From Trueperaceae bacterium (lineage in GTDB: Bacteria > Deinococcota > Deinococci > Deinococcales > Trueperaceae), in contig JASBUK010000143.1 of NCBI GenBank assembly GCA_030147925.1, forward strand, positions 1 through 38,803: 38,803 nt of DNA, read 5' to 3'. The notes beneath the pieces were generated by a model. The model made no database searches. It was not told where the DNA came from and was given only the letters and a program-made list of their open reading frames with translations. Each line of letters starts with the position of its first letter. The first letter of the stretch is position 1. A program made the translations under genes and the position numbers. This document shows, piece after piece, positions 1 through 7,471 of the stretch.

Positions 1-1
1 C

Positions 2-118
2 GAACAAGGTGCTGCCGGTATGGCAGCCTTGAGAGCGCAAACCTGTGCTAAACACCCTCTTGTTACCTTTGACACCCTACGCTTCGACGCCTTTTCGCTT
101 CCAGCTTCATCCCCGTAG
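2..118 (+). CDS. possible 3' end of an unidentified gene (partial)
   Basis: Frame 2 stays open from the window edge to a TAG at 116-118, giving about 38 residues that end in FSLPASSP. The piece is too short to assign to a family. It could be the C-terminus of a gene that starts outside the window, or chance. A hairpin (GCTGCC, 5-nt loop, GGCAGC at 11-27) lies inside it, which would be unusual for coding sequence and argues for caution. The stretch 119-264 contains no convincing gene; it holds a GCCAAAA/TTTTGGC inverted repeat near 139-170. Confidence 0.2.
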   Translation, partial: EQGAAGMAALRAQTCAKHPLVTFDTLRFDAFSLPASSP

Positions 119-264
119 GCAATGTTGCACCCTTTAGCCAAAATCAAAAATGTCCTTTTGGCATAAGCTGGCAGTCTTAGATTTACCCCTTTCTCAGCGC
201 CGATATAGCAATTATAAGCGGCGCGCGGCACTTACGCGCCCGAGCAAAAAAACTCAGCATCAGC

Positions 265-293
265 TTGTACCCGGGCGGCACCCGGGTTAGGCT
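265..293 (+). promoter_or_regulatory. promoter of the Nif3-like gene, leaderless type
   Basis: TTGTAC at 265-270 and TAGGCT at 288-293 are separated by exactly 17 bp, and the ATG follows 6 bp after the -10 hexamer. No Shine-Dalgarno sequence precedes the ATG. The transcript would therefore start at or next to the start codon. The 17-bp spacer holds two CCCGGG palindromes. Confidence 0.55.
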
Positions 294-299
294 TTAGGC

Positions 300-1052
300 A
301 TGAAATTGAACGACTTGGTTCGCTGGTTGGACGACTATTTAATGATTGGCGATTATGAGGACACCTCGCTTAACGGTCTTCAGGTAGAAGGGGCCGCAGA
401 AGTCAGGAAGATTGCCGTTGCGGTTGACGCAAGCCTCAATACCTTTGAGCAAGCCGCCGAACTGGGCACGGACATGCTCATTGTGCATCATGGCCTGTTC
501 TGGGGCAAGCCGTTGGCGCTCAGCGGCATGCACGGCAAACGTGTTCGTTATTTATTGGAAAACAATATCAGTTTATATGCCGCTCATATTCCGCTTGACG
601 CTCATAAGGAAGTAGGCAACAACTGGGGTCTGGCACGCATCCTCGGTTTGAGTGCGCTCGAGCCCTTTGGGATGTGGCGGGGTAAATCCATTGGGGTAAA
701 AGGGGTCTTTCCCAACAGCATCTCACTACGCGACTTAGCCAACCTTATCGAAAAAGAGTTGGGCGAGGCCGTGCTGGTTCACGCAGGTGGCAAGCTGGAA
801 GTCAGCAGCCTGGGCATCATCACCGGCGGCGCAGCCTGGGATGTAGTGACAGCCGCCAATGAAGGGCTTGATGCTTTTCTAACCGGAGAGCCCAAGCATG
901 AAGTTTTCTATGAAGCCTTCGAGCGCAACATAAATGCCATGTATGCCGGCCACTATATGACGGAAACGGTGGGTGTGAATCTGCTGGCCGATAAACTGCG
1001 CCACGAGTTTGGCTTAGAAGCAGAGTTTATCCTGCTGCCGACAGGTCTCTAA
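300..1052 (+). CDS. Nif3-like dinuclear metal centre protein (YbgI/DUF34 family)
   Basis: The 250-aa protein matches the short bacterial Nif3/YbgI family, hexameric proteins with a dinuclear metal site, often annotated as GTP cyclohydrolase I type 2 although the physiological substrate is unsettled. The expected metal ligands are visible: the His pair at 63-64 (IVHHGLFWG), His96 and Asp100 (AAHIPLD), and His218 with Glu222 (GHYMTE). The ATG at 300 is supported by a promoter with correct spacing that ends 6 bp upstream and not by a ribosome binding site. The gene is followed by a heptamer-repeat cassette and tmk, and it is probably cotranscribed with tmk and the cyclase gene. Length and all key residues look intact. 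Confidence 0.9.
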   Translation: MKLNDLVRWLDDYLMIGDYEDTSLNGLQVEGAAEVRKIAVAVDASLNTFEQAAELGTDMLIVHHGLFWGKPLALSGMHGKRVRYLLENNISLYAAHIPLDAHKEVGNNWGLARILGLSALEPFGMWRGKSIGVKGVFPNSISLRDLANLIEKELGEAVLVHAGGKLEVSSLGIITGGAAWDVVTAANEGLDAFLTGEPKHEVFYEAFERNINAMYAGHYMTETVGVNLLADKLRHEFGLEAEFILLPTGL

Positions 1053-1057
1053 TGGCA

Positions 1058-1133
1058 GTTAGTAGTTTGTGGTTGGTGGTAAGTGGTTGGAGGGAAAAAT
1101 CTCCACTTTCCACTTTTTACTTTCCCCTAATCC
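1058..1133. repeat. inverted heptamer-repeat cassette without an ORF
   Basis: On the plus strand, 1058-1092 reads as five tandem heptamers close to GTTNGTG. From 1133 back to about 1100 the minus strand reads as heptamers close to TGGAAAG. The two half-arrays face each other across a short A-rich centre and are partly complementary (GTGG/CCAC blocks). The cassette fills nearly the whole gap between the Nif3-like gene and tmk and ends 3 bp before the tmk ATG. It has no coding capacity. Confidence 0.5.
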
Positions 1134-1136
1134 ATC

Positions 1137-1763
1137 ATGAATAAATTCCTTGTCTTTGAAGGTCCCGAGGGCGCGGGCAAAACCACGCAGATACAGCTTC
1201 TTAAGGCCAGGCTGATTCAGCGCGGCATCACACCCATCATTACCAAAGAACCCGGAGGCACACCCGCAGCAGACGCTATTCGCGCCGTGATTCTCGACCC
1301 CAAGCTGGAGATAAACCCACTGACGGAATTTTTGCTCTATTGTGCCAGCCGGGCTCAACATGTCAACGAGGTCATTAAACCTGCTCTTGAAAAGAACAAG
1401 CTTGTCATCAGTGATCGTTTTTATGCCGCCTCTATTGCTTATCAGGGTTATGGGCGCGGGCTCGAGCTTAGTTTTATCAACGACTTAACCGCCCGCGTTA
1501 CCCAAGGGCTTAGCCCCAATCTAACCATTTTGCTCGATATCGACCCCGAAAAAGGGCTAAAACGCGTTGCCAATCGGGGGCAAAAGGACCGGCTCGAGCT
1601 GGCGGATTTGAGTTTTCACCGGCGGGTCCGCCAGGGTTTTCTCACCCAGGCCGGCAATAATCCCAACTGGGTAGTCATTGACGCTGCCCAAACAGAAACA
1701 GAAATTGCTAATGCTGTCTGGCAAAGTGTTAAAAAAGCCCTTATGGAGGTAAACGATGTCTGA
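1137..1763 (+). CDS. tmk: thymidylate kinase (dTMP kinase)
   Basis: The 208-aa protein phosphorylates dTMP to dTDP with ATP, in the cytoplasm, for DNA synthesis. The P-loop GPEGAGKT lies at residues 9-16, the DRF dTMP-binding motif at 93-95 (ISDRFYAASIAYQG), and an arginine-rich lid near 150-165. Length is typical of bacterial Tmk. The ATG follows only 3 bp after a heptamer-repeat cassette and has no Shine-Dalgarno sequence, so initiation may depend on coupling or on the cassette itself. The 3' end overlaps the next gene by 8 bp. Confidence 0.95.
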   Translation: MNKFLVFEGPEGAGKTTQIQLLKARLIQRGITPIITKEPGGTPAADAIRAVILDPKLEINPLTEFLLYCASRAQHVNEVIKPALEKNKLVISDRFYAASIAYQGYGRGLELSFINDLTARVTQGLSPNLTILLDIDPEKGLKRVANRGQKDRLELADLSFHRRVRQGFLTQAGNNPNWVVIDAAQTETEIANAVWQSVKKALMEVNDV

Positions 1764-2544
1764 GCGCTTCTGGCCAAAAGCTCCGTTGCTAATGCTATTT
1801 TTTGTCCTCAGTTTTGTCCTCGCCGCCTGTCAGCAGCAGGTGGCAACCGCCACACCCGAAGTTATCTCGGTTCGTCCCCACGATCCGGAAGCCTTTACCC
1901 AGGGGTTGCTGTTTTATAACGGCTTGCTCTATGAAAGCACCGGCCTTTTTGATGGCCGCTCTTCGCTACGTGAGGTCAACCCGCAGACCGGTGAGGTCAT
2001 TCGGATGCTCAACCTGGGCAATGAGTATTTTGGCGAGGGTTTAGCCCGGGTGGATAGTCAGCTCTTTCAGCTGACCTGGCGCAATGGCCGCGCTTTTGTC
2101 TATGACTTAGAAAGCTTTAACAGTACCGGGCGCTTTAGCTATGCGGGCGAAGGTTGGGGGCTTTGCTATGATGGAAACGCGCTCTTTATGAGCGATGGCT
2201 CTGCTACTATCTTTAGACGCAGCCCGGATAGTTTTGAAGTTGACAAGGAGATAAAAGTCAGCCTTAGGGGCAAAGCGCTAAACATGCTCAACGAACTGGA
2301 ATGCGTTGACAACTATATTTATGCCAACATCTGGCAAACAGATACCATCGTAAAAATTGACAAGAGCAGTGGCCGGGTGCTCAGCGAAATCGACGCTGCC
2401 GGGCTGCTCAGCCCCGAAGAACGCGCAAGTTTAAGCCCTGACGCAGTGCTAAATGGCATTGCCTACAACCCGCAAAGCGACAGCTTTTTTATTACCGGCA
2501 AGCTCTGGCCCAAACTTTTTGAAGTGCGCTTTGTAGAGAACTAA
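1756..2544 (+). CDS. glutaminyl-peptide cyclotransferase, lipoprotein
   Basis: The 262-aa protein belongs to the beta-propeller glutamine cyclotransferase family (plant/bacterial type), which forms N-terminal pyroglutamate on peptides. The family start RPHDPEAFTQGLLF and the block GNEYFGEGLA are present. Residues 1-25 form a lipoprotein signal peptide ending in the lipobox LAAC, with Cys25 as the predicted lipidated residue, so the enzyme should act outside the cytoplasm, anchored in a membrane. A GGAGGT ribosome binding site lies inside the end of tmk at correct spacing, which decides the start. The gene overlaps tmk by 8 bp and is therefore in its operon. A hairpin with a T-run follows the stop. 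Confidence 0.88.
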   Translation: MSERFWPKAPLLMLFFVLSFVLAACQQQVATATPEVISVRPHDPEAFTQGLLFYNGLLYESTGLFDGRSSLREVNPQTGEVIRMLNLGNEYFGEGLARVDSQLFQLTWRNGRAFVYDLESFNSTGRFSYAGEGWGLCYDGNALFMSDGSATIFRRSPDSFEVDKEIKVSLRGKALNMLNELECVDNYIYANIWQTDTIVKIDKSSGRVLSEIDAAGLLSPEERASLSPDAVLNGIAYNPQSDSFFITGKLWPKLFEVRFVEN

Positions 2545-2546
2545 AA

Positions 2547-2578
2547 ACTGCGCTTTATTCAAGAGCAGTAACTTTTTT
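2547..2578 (+). terminator. rho-independent terminator after the cyclase gene
   Basis: A stem ACTGC/GCAGT, extended by CTT/AAG after one mismatch, is followed within 4 bases by six T. It lies between two convergent genes and ends the tmk-cyclase transcript. The stem is short, so strength is uncertain. Confidence 0.5.
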
Positions 2579-2590
2579 GTGTCTCTACTT

Positions 2591-2818
2591 TTATTTACTG
2601 CTGGAAGATGACTCTGAGGGCTTAGCAGCCGGGCTCGAGCCTTTCTTTGAGTCGTTTACATAAAACCCGGAGCCCTTAAAAGCAATACCGACAGGCTGAA
2701 TGAGGCGTTTAACCGGGTCGCCAGTCTTGGGGTGAGCAGTAAGCGCAGGGTCAGCAATCGACTGCTGCCATTCAAAGATTTCCTCGGTGTTTAGGTTTTT
2801 GTAGACATAAACAGGCAT
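2591..2818 (-). CDS. FmdB-family small protein lacking the zinc-ribbon cysteines
   Basis: The 75-aa protein starts MPVYVYKN and contains IAFKGSGFYVND, the characteristic order of the FmdB/CxxC zinc-ribbon family (putative regulatory proteins of about 60-110 aa). Normal members carry two CxxC-type pairs, one after the N-terminal Tyr-rich strand and one before the central LI.P segment. Here both are replaced (YKNLNTEE and AHPKTGDP), and the whole protein has no cysteine. The C-terminus is a low-complexity Ser/Lys/Pro tail. GGAGG lies 10 bases before the ATG. The function of the family is unclear; zinc binding by the usual ligands is excluded here. Convergent with the cyclase gene. Confidence 0.8.
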   Translation of the reverse strand: MPVYVYKNLNTEEIFEWQQSIADPALTAHPKTGDPVKRLIQPVGIAFKGSGFYVNDSKKGSSPAAKPSESSSSSK

Positions 2819-2885
2819 ACTTGCTTTTGTCCTCCAACAGGGTTTTTCGCCACTAGCGACAAAACACGAAGGTAAATATATCAGC

Positions 2886-2891
2886 TAAGCT
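2886..2891 (+). promoter_or_regulatory. -10-like hexamer of gpsA (leaderless)
   Basis: TAAGCT lies exactly 6 bp before the gpsA ATG, and no Shine-Dalgarno sequence is present. This is the same spacing as at the Nif3-like gene and the nucleotidyltransferase gene. No good -35 hexamer is visible. Confidence 0.4.
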
Positions 2892-2897
2892 TTATTT

Positions 2898-3905
2898 ATG
2901 CCAAAAGCTACACGACATCATCAAAGCCCCGTCAAGCTTGCGGTAATAGGCGCGGGTGCCTGGGGTACTATGCTCGCCTGCTTGCTGACTCGCCAGCAAC
3001 AAGACGTAACGCTCTGGACGAGGCGGCCTAAGCAAGCAACACAGCTTCTAACAACGCGGGAAAACACCCGTTATTTGCCGGGGCTGAAATTGCCACCACA
3101 GCTAAAAGTCACGGCTAAGCTAAGCGAAGCTGTAAATAACGTACAGGCCGTGTTCATGGTCGTGCCCAGCAGAGGTCTTAGAGAAGTTTTGGAGCAGCTC
3201 CCTGAAGTTCCAGCACTTATTTCCTGTGCCAAGGGTCTGGAAAGAGGCAGTTTCAAGTGCCTGAGCGAAGTCATCGCCGAATATCAGCCCCAGGCTAAGC
3301 TCGCCGCACTTTCCGGCCCCAATCTAGCTCAGGAAATTGCCTCGGGACTACCCGCCGCCACCACCATCGCCTCTAACGACCAGGAGCTGGCCAAAGCAGC
3401 GCAACGCTGGCTTAACCAGGCCCAGTTCCGCGTTTACACCAGCCAGGATATTATCGGTGTCGAGGTAGGCGGAGCACTAAAAAACATCATTGCTTTAGCT
3501 GCCGGTATGAGTGACGGGCTTAAATTAGGTGATAATGCCAAAGCGGGCATAATCACCCGGGGTCTGGCCGAAATCGTGCGCTTAGGCACGCATTTGGGCG
3601 GCCAGCAACAGACCTTTTATGGACTGGCCGGTTTGGGCGACATGATTGCTACTTGTAGCAGCACCGGATCACGCAATCACCGCGCCGGAGAACTTATTGC
3701 CAAAGGCTCGAGCTTAGCCGAATTAGAGGCAAGCCAAATCACGGCTGAGGGCATCCCTACTGTGCGTGCAGTCTATGACTACGCCCTAGGGCAAAACCTC
3801 GACCTACCTATTGCTAAAGAGGTCTATCAGGTCATTTATCAGACCAAACGCCCAGAAGATGCCGTTGCCGCTTTGATGAGTAGGGAAATAAAAGCGGAAT
3901 GGTGA
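2898..3905 (+). CDS. gpsA: NAD(P)H-dependent glycerol-3-phosphate dehydrogenase
   Basis: The 335-aa enzyme reduces dihydroxyacetone phosphate to sn-glycerol 3-phosphate for phospholipid synthesis. The Rossmann motif GAGAWG is at 18-23, the substrate-site block LSGPNLAQEIA at 139-149, and the catalytic lysine in GGALKNIIALAAG at about residue 195. Length is typical. The ATG has no ribosome binding site; a TAAGCT hexamer 6 bp upstream suggests a leaderless transcript. The N-terminal ten residues are polar and precede the canonical start of homologs, so a shorter protein is possible but no better start is visible. Divergent from the FmdB-like gene. Confidence 0.93.
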   Translation: MPKATRHHQSPVKLAVIGAGAWGTMLACLLTRQQQDVTLWTRRPKQATQLLTTRENTRYLPGLKLPPQLKVTAKLSEAVNNVQAVFMVVPSRGLREVLEQLPEVPALISCAKGLERGSFKCLSEVIAEYQPQAKLAALSGPNLAQEIASGLPAATTIASNDQELAKAAQRWLNQAQFRVYTSQDIIGVEVGGALKNIIALAAGMSDGLKLGDNAKAGIITRGLAEIVRLGTHLGGQQQTFYGLAGLGDMIATCSSTGSRNHRAGELIAKGSSLAELEASQITAEGIPTVRAVYDYALGQNLDLPIAKEVYQVIYQTKRPEDAVAALMSREIKAEW

Positions 3906-3921
3906 GTGGCTGGTAGGAGGT
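3901..3921 (+). repeat. short degenerate heptamer array, left of the unknown 542-aa gene
   Basis: Three heptamers, GGTGAGT, GGCTGGT and AGGAGGT, run from the last codon of gpsA into the intergenic region. They resemble the minus-strand reading of the heptamers at 5634-5661. Similarity is partial, so this is only a candidate. Confidence 0.25.
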
Positions 3922-3972
3922 TTCATTATGAGCTAAATATTAACTGCAAAATATCTCAGAGAGGAGTGAATC

Positions 3973-5601
3973 GTGGCAGTAGCAAGCAAAGCAAAGATAG
4001 CGTACAAAATTCCAGCAGAAGTCGATATCACCCAACTGCTTAAGCAGGCCCAAGAGGAATTTTACGACGATCCCAACGTCATTGGCGTGGGCATAGGCCA
4101 TCGCCGCAAAGGCGGTGAAACTCAACCCAAGGATATCGCCCTCATTGTTTATGTAGAGAGCAAACTAGCAAAAAATAAGGTGGCAAAAAACTATCTTATT
4201 CCTAAATCATTTGAGGGTATCGGCACAGATGTCGTCGCCCCCTTTGGCCCGGATGCACCCAAGGAAAGCACGGGCTTTATCGAGGGGCGGCAACACTCGG
4301 ATGACATGAGCTTTATCGACTGGCCACGCCTGCATCAAAAATGGGCGCTTGAGGCAGGCGGAGGAGTCGCCTTTCAGGGTAGTGTGCAAGATTTTGGCGA
4401 CATATGCGTAATTGAAGATGACGGCACGCTGATCCAAACCATTAACGGCCAACCGGTAGTGGACTTTGTCAGGGCTTACCAGCTCTTTCGCAGCCAGCAT
4501 CCGGACATTTACGATTTCGTGACCTTTTTTACCGACTCTGCCAATGGCATGCCACCACAGGGCGGTTCGTCATGGTATCGCTTTGTGTTTAACGACACCC
4601 AGGGTATAGGCTTTGGCCCCTTTAATCAACGTGCTGCCTATGGCTCAAACAAGCTGCAAGGCATCATGTTCTTAAATCAGGGGCACTTCTCTGCCTGGCG
4701 TTATGTCATGCTGCAAGAACAAGGACACCGCTGGGGAGCCTTTGCCCGTTATCGGGATAGTGCCGCCGGGCCTTTGCAAAACGACCACATGCTGGCCGGT
4801 TGGGGCCACTGGGCGCTTAACTTTGATGATAATAAGTCCCCTATGGACTACGACATTTACGACTGGGTCGAGAGCGGTAATAACTTTGAGCGAGTCACGC
4901 TTTCCTCTGACGAGCGCAGCTATGCCAACCTCGATCTTTATCTGATGGGTCTCCTGGGCCAGGAAGAAGTCGGTGACTTTTATCTCCTGTCAAATGTCAG
5001 CCCCGTTTCCGGCAATACCTTCTCGGCCAATAAAAAACTCTTGAACATGCAAAACATTCTGTGGGCGGAAGGAGTCCGCGACCCTAGTGTTGCCACATCA
5101 CAAAAGCTGTTTAAAAACGCCTTTGTGGTCTTAACAGGCGACATGGGCAATGTACACGACCTGGTTGATCGCGTAGATTTTTTGCGCTTGGATTTTGAAC
5201 AGGACTTTTATGAGGCCACCAAAACACTGGGCCGTATCGATACGACCATTGGGCCACTGCGCCTGGACCTAACGCCCTCACAAATTCAGCAGCTCACCTC
5301 GGGAGGATATGCTTCACTGCATCGGCACCTTATCAGCTTTAATGATTTGCGCATCACCGGCAGGCAATTCGGAGGCACACTCGCTCCAAATCAGACGCAA
5401 AGATGGTTCACTTATGGCTGGCCGCCACAGTGGCAGGTACACTGGTCCGTGCTGCCCACCACCGTCGCTTCGGGCGGCCCCAAGATTGCCTGGGATGTAG
5501 AAACGGAACTCGCATCTAGCGGCATCACTTACTGGCTGACAATCAAGAATTTGAGCAATCAGCCTATTTCTTTTGAGGCTAAGTACAGCATCACCCGTTA
5601 A
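3973..5601 (+). CDS. unknown protein with a degenerate HExxH-like motif
   Basis: I do not recognise this 542-aa protein as a named family. It starts with GTG 6 bases after a strong GAGGAGTGA-type ribosome binding site. There is no signal peptide. Residues about 36-90 (NVIGVGIGHR, then IALIVYVESK and GIGTDVV) resemble the small N-terminal domain seen before some trypsin-like proteins, but no GDSG serine motif follows. Residues 246-256 read VMLQEQGHRWG, the context expected for a zinc metallopeptidase HExxH helix, but with Gln248 where the first His should be. A block typical of that type, YLMGLLGQEEV, follows near 325. The C-terminal third is beta-rich and Trp-rich. It could be an inactive metalloprotease relative or a binding protein. 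The gene is flanked by faint inverted heptamer arrays. Confidence 0.75.
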   Translation: MAVASKAKIAYKIPAEVDITQLLKQAQEEFYDDPNVIGVGIGHRRKGGETQPKDIALIVYVESKLAKNKVAKNYLIPKSFEGIGTDVVAPFGPDAPKESTGFIEGRQHSDDMSFIDWPRLHQKWALEAGGGVAFQGSVQDFGDICVIEDDGTLIQTINGQPVVDFVRAYQLFRSQHPDIYDFVTFFTDSANGMPPQGGSSWYRFVFNDTQGIGFGPFNQRAAYGSNKLQGIMFLNQGHFSAWRYVMLQEQGHRWGAFARYRDSAAGPLQNDHMLAGWGHWALNFDDNKSPMDYDIYDWVESGNNFERVTLSSDERSYANLDLYLMGLLGQEEVGDFYLLSNVSPVSGNTFSANKKLLNMQNILWAEGVRDPSVATSQKLFKNAFVVLTGDMGNVHDLVDRVDFLRLDFEQDFYEATKTLGRIDTTIGPLRLDLTPSQIQQLTSGGYASLHRHLISFNDLRITGRQFGGTLAPNQTQRWFTYGWPPQWQVHWSVLPTTVASGGPKIAWDVETELASSGITYWLTIKNLSNQPISFEAKYSITR

Positions 5602-5633
5602 GCGCAAACTGTCGTTTTCCGCATTATTGGAAG

Positions 5634-5661
5634 ACCTTCTACTTTCCCCTAACATCCAACC
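5634..5661 (-). repeat. short degenerate heptamer array, right of the unknown 542-aa gene
   Basis: Read on the minus strand, four heptamers follow each other: GGTTGGA, TGTTAGG, GGAAAGT, AGAAGGT. They share a 13-nt block (TACTTTCCCCTAA) with the cassette before tmk. A 13-nt match alone is expected by chance in a window of this size; the shared 7-base period makes it worth noting. Confidence 0.3.
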
Positions 5662-5715
5662 CCCCTGTGTAGGAGTGAGTTTTAGAAGCGCTAAGAATTG
5701 TTATTAGGAGTTGCC

Positions 5716-5928
5716 ATGAGAATCATTATTGACATTTCCAGCGATGAAGGCTCGAGCCCTAAAGTGAGCGTCATCCCTTCTAAAACGGAGCTAAGTGACG
5801 TTACCGCGCAAACGGCACAGGACGCAGGTAGCGCACCTTCATTAAGCTCCCAGGACGATGTTATAGCCCCCGGCCCAAGCAGCACCGAAGAGGTATACGA
5901 CGGGGGCAAGGCTTCCCCTTTACGATAA
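5716..5928 (+). CDS. small acidic Ser/Pro-rich protein of unknown function
   Basis: The ATG at 5716 follows TTAGGAG with 6 bases spacing, so this start is preferred over the in-frame TTG at 5698. The product is 70 aa: a hydrophobic MRIIIDIS start, then a Ser-, Asp-, Glu-, Ala- and Pro-rich, probably disordered chain with no cysteine and no membrane segment. It matches no family I know. It contains one GCTCGAGC octamer (codons for Gly-Ser-Ser). It stands alone between the unknown 542-aa gene and a palindromic terminator. It could be a real small protein; the good ribosome binding site is the main support. Confidence 0.5.
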   Translation: MRIIIDISSDEGSSPKVSVIPSKTELSDVTAQTAQDAGSAPSLSSQDDVIAPGPSSTEEVYDGGKASPLR

Positions 5929-5946
5929 TCCCAGCAATAATCAGCA

Positions 5947-5970
5947 GAGCCGGTCTGTACAGACCGGCTC
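5947..5970. terminator. 24-bp perfect palindrome between convergent genes
   Basis: GAGCCGGTCTGT is followed directly by its exact reverse complement. It can fold into a strong GC-rich hairpin on either strand and lies between the small acidic gene (+) and nuoN (-), so a bidirectional terminator is the simplest reading. No T-run follows on either side. A GGCTCGAGCC palindrome overlaps its right end. Confidence 0.55.
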
Positions 5971-6004
5971 GAGCCCTAAACCAGACCTAAAACACCCGTG
6001 CCAT

Positions 6005-7471
6005 TTAAAGACCTGCCAGCAAGCTCTGCCCCAAATCCAGGAGGCTGTACCACCAACCGGGGAAAATGCCTAAGAGCACGGTCCCGAACACAGCAATACC
6101 AATGGCAATATGCGTGCTGCGGCTGTTCGTTTGCAGCGGTTCGTACTCGGGTTCACGAAAGTACATATACATAACAGGTCGCAAGTAGTAGACCATTGCC
6201 ACCACGCTGGTAATAATGGCAATCACCGTCAGACTTACATAACCCGCTTCAATAGCAGCGCTAAAGACCAGAATCTTGCCCACAAAGCCCGCCAGTAGCG
6301 GTATGCCCGCTAAGCTCAACAAGAAGACCGTCATGGCCGCGGCCAGATAGGGTCGGCTGCGGGCCAAACCCGCGAAACGCTCAAGGTCATCACCGTGATC
6401 GTTGCGGTCACTCAAAAGGGTGAGTACGGCAAAAGCTCCGGCGTTCATCAGGGTGTAGGCGGTTAGATACCAGATAGCCGCACGCATCCCTAAATTACCG
6501 GCGGCCAGCACCGCTAGCGCCAGATAACCGGCGTGAGCCACCGCCGAGTAAGCCAGCATGCGCTTTATACCCCGCTGCACTAAGGCTGTGAAGTTGCCGA
6601 CAATCAGAGTCAGCGCAATCAGGACGACAAGGCTCTGCACCGCCAAGACTCCAAGCTCCGGGTAGATAAAAGCAAAAATACGCAGCAAAGCGGCAAAAGC
6701 CGCCGTCTTGACCACGACGCTCATAAAAGCCGTCACCGGGGTGGGTGCCCCCGTATAGACATCCGGCGCCCACTGGTGAAAAGGCACCAGGGCCACTTTA
6801 AAGCCCAAGCCGGCCAAGATCATGATGCCGCCCAAAGTAGCCAAAAAGATTTGCTCAAAACCTTCGGCCAAGAGACCCGCGACAATCTGAGGATAGCTAA
6901 AGAAACCTGTCGCCCCGTAGATCAGGGCAATGCCATAAATCAAAAATGCTGAGGCAAAAGCGCCTAAGAGGAAGTACTTCATGCCGGCTTCTGCCGACTC
7001 TCTGGCCTGCTGCCGCCAGGCGGAAAGCACATAGACGGCCAGCGACATGATCTCCAGACCCAGCAACAGGATGATAAGGTCACCGGCGGCGGCCATCACC
7101 ATAGCTCCGCTCGCGCTCAACAACATCAGCGGATAGTATTCTGGTTGCTCGAGCTCGGCGCGTTTGAGGTAGTCATAGCTAATCAAAATAGCTAAAGCAG
7201 CGCCCAGCAAAATCACAAAGTTAAAGGCCAGCGCCCCTTGATCGGCTAAGTAACGCAGGCCGAAACTGCTGCGCAATTCACCGGCGCGGCTGGCCACAAA
7301 GAGTTGCAAATTAAAAATGGCCGCCACCGCCAAACCCAACAGGGCCAGCAGGGCCACAGCCTTGCTGCTGCGGTTGTAAAGCGCATATAGCGCAGCAAGC
7401 GAGGCCGTGCTTAGCAGCACCAACAGGGGGGCCAGCGTCAACCAGTCGATATCGGGTAAGACCAGCGGCAT
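6005..7471 (-). CDS. nuoN: NADH-quinone oxidoreductase subunit N
   Basis: The 488-aa antiporter-like membrane subunit of complex I has about 14 predicted transmembrane helices. The conserved glutamate of the proton channel is in LLLGLEIMSLAVYVLSAW (TM5), and the TM7 lysine/TM8 region is in KVALVPFHQWAPDVYTGAPTPVTAFMSVVVKTAAF. It is the last gene of the 14-gene operon. Its start overlaps the nuoM stop by one base. The operon ends at a perfect palindrome about 35 bp after its stop. Confidence 0.95.
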   Translation of the reverse strand: MPLVLPDIDWLTLAPLLVLLSTASLAALYALYNRSSKAVALLALLGLAVAAIFNLQLFVASRAGELRSSFGLRYLADQGALAFNFVILLGAALAILISYDYLKRAELEQPEYYPLMLLSASGAMVMAAAGDLIILLLGLEIMSLAVYVLSAWRQQARESAEAGMKYFLLGAFASAFLIYGIALIYGATGFFSYPQIVAGLLAEGFEQIFLATLGGIMILAGLGFKVALVPFHQWAPDVYTGAPTPVTAFMSVVVKTAAFAALLRIFAFIYPELGVLAVQSLVVLIALTLIVGNFTALVQRGIKRMLAYSAVAHAGYLALAVLAAGNLGMRAAIWYLTAYTLMNAGAFAVLTLLSDRNDHGDDLERFAGLARSRPYLAAAMTVFLLSLAGIPLLAGFVGKILVFSAAIEAGYVSLTVIAIITSVVAMVYYLRPVMYMYFREPEYEPLQTNSRSTHIAIGIAVFGTVLLGIFPGWWYSLLDLGQSLLAGL

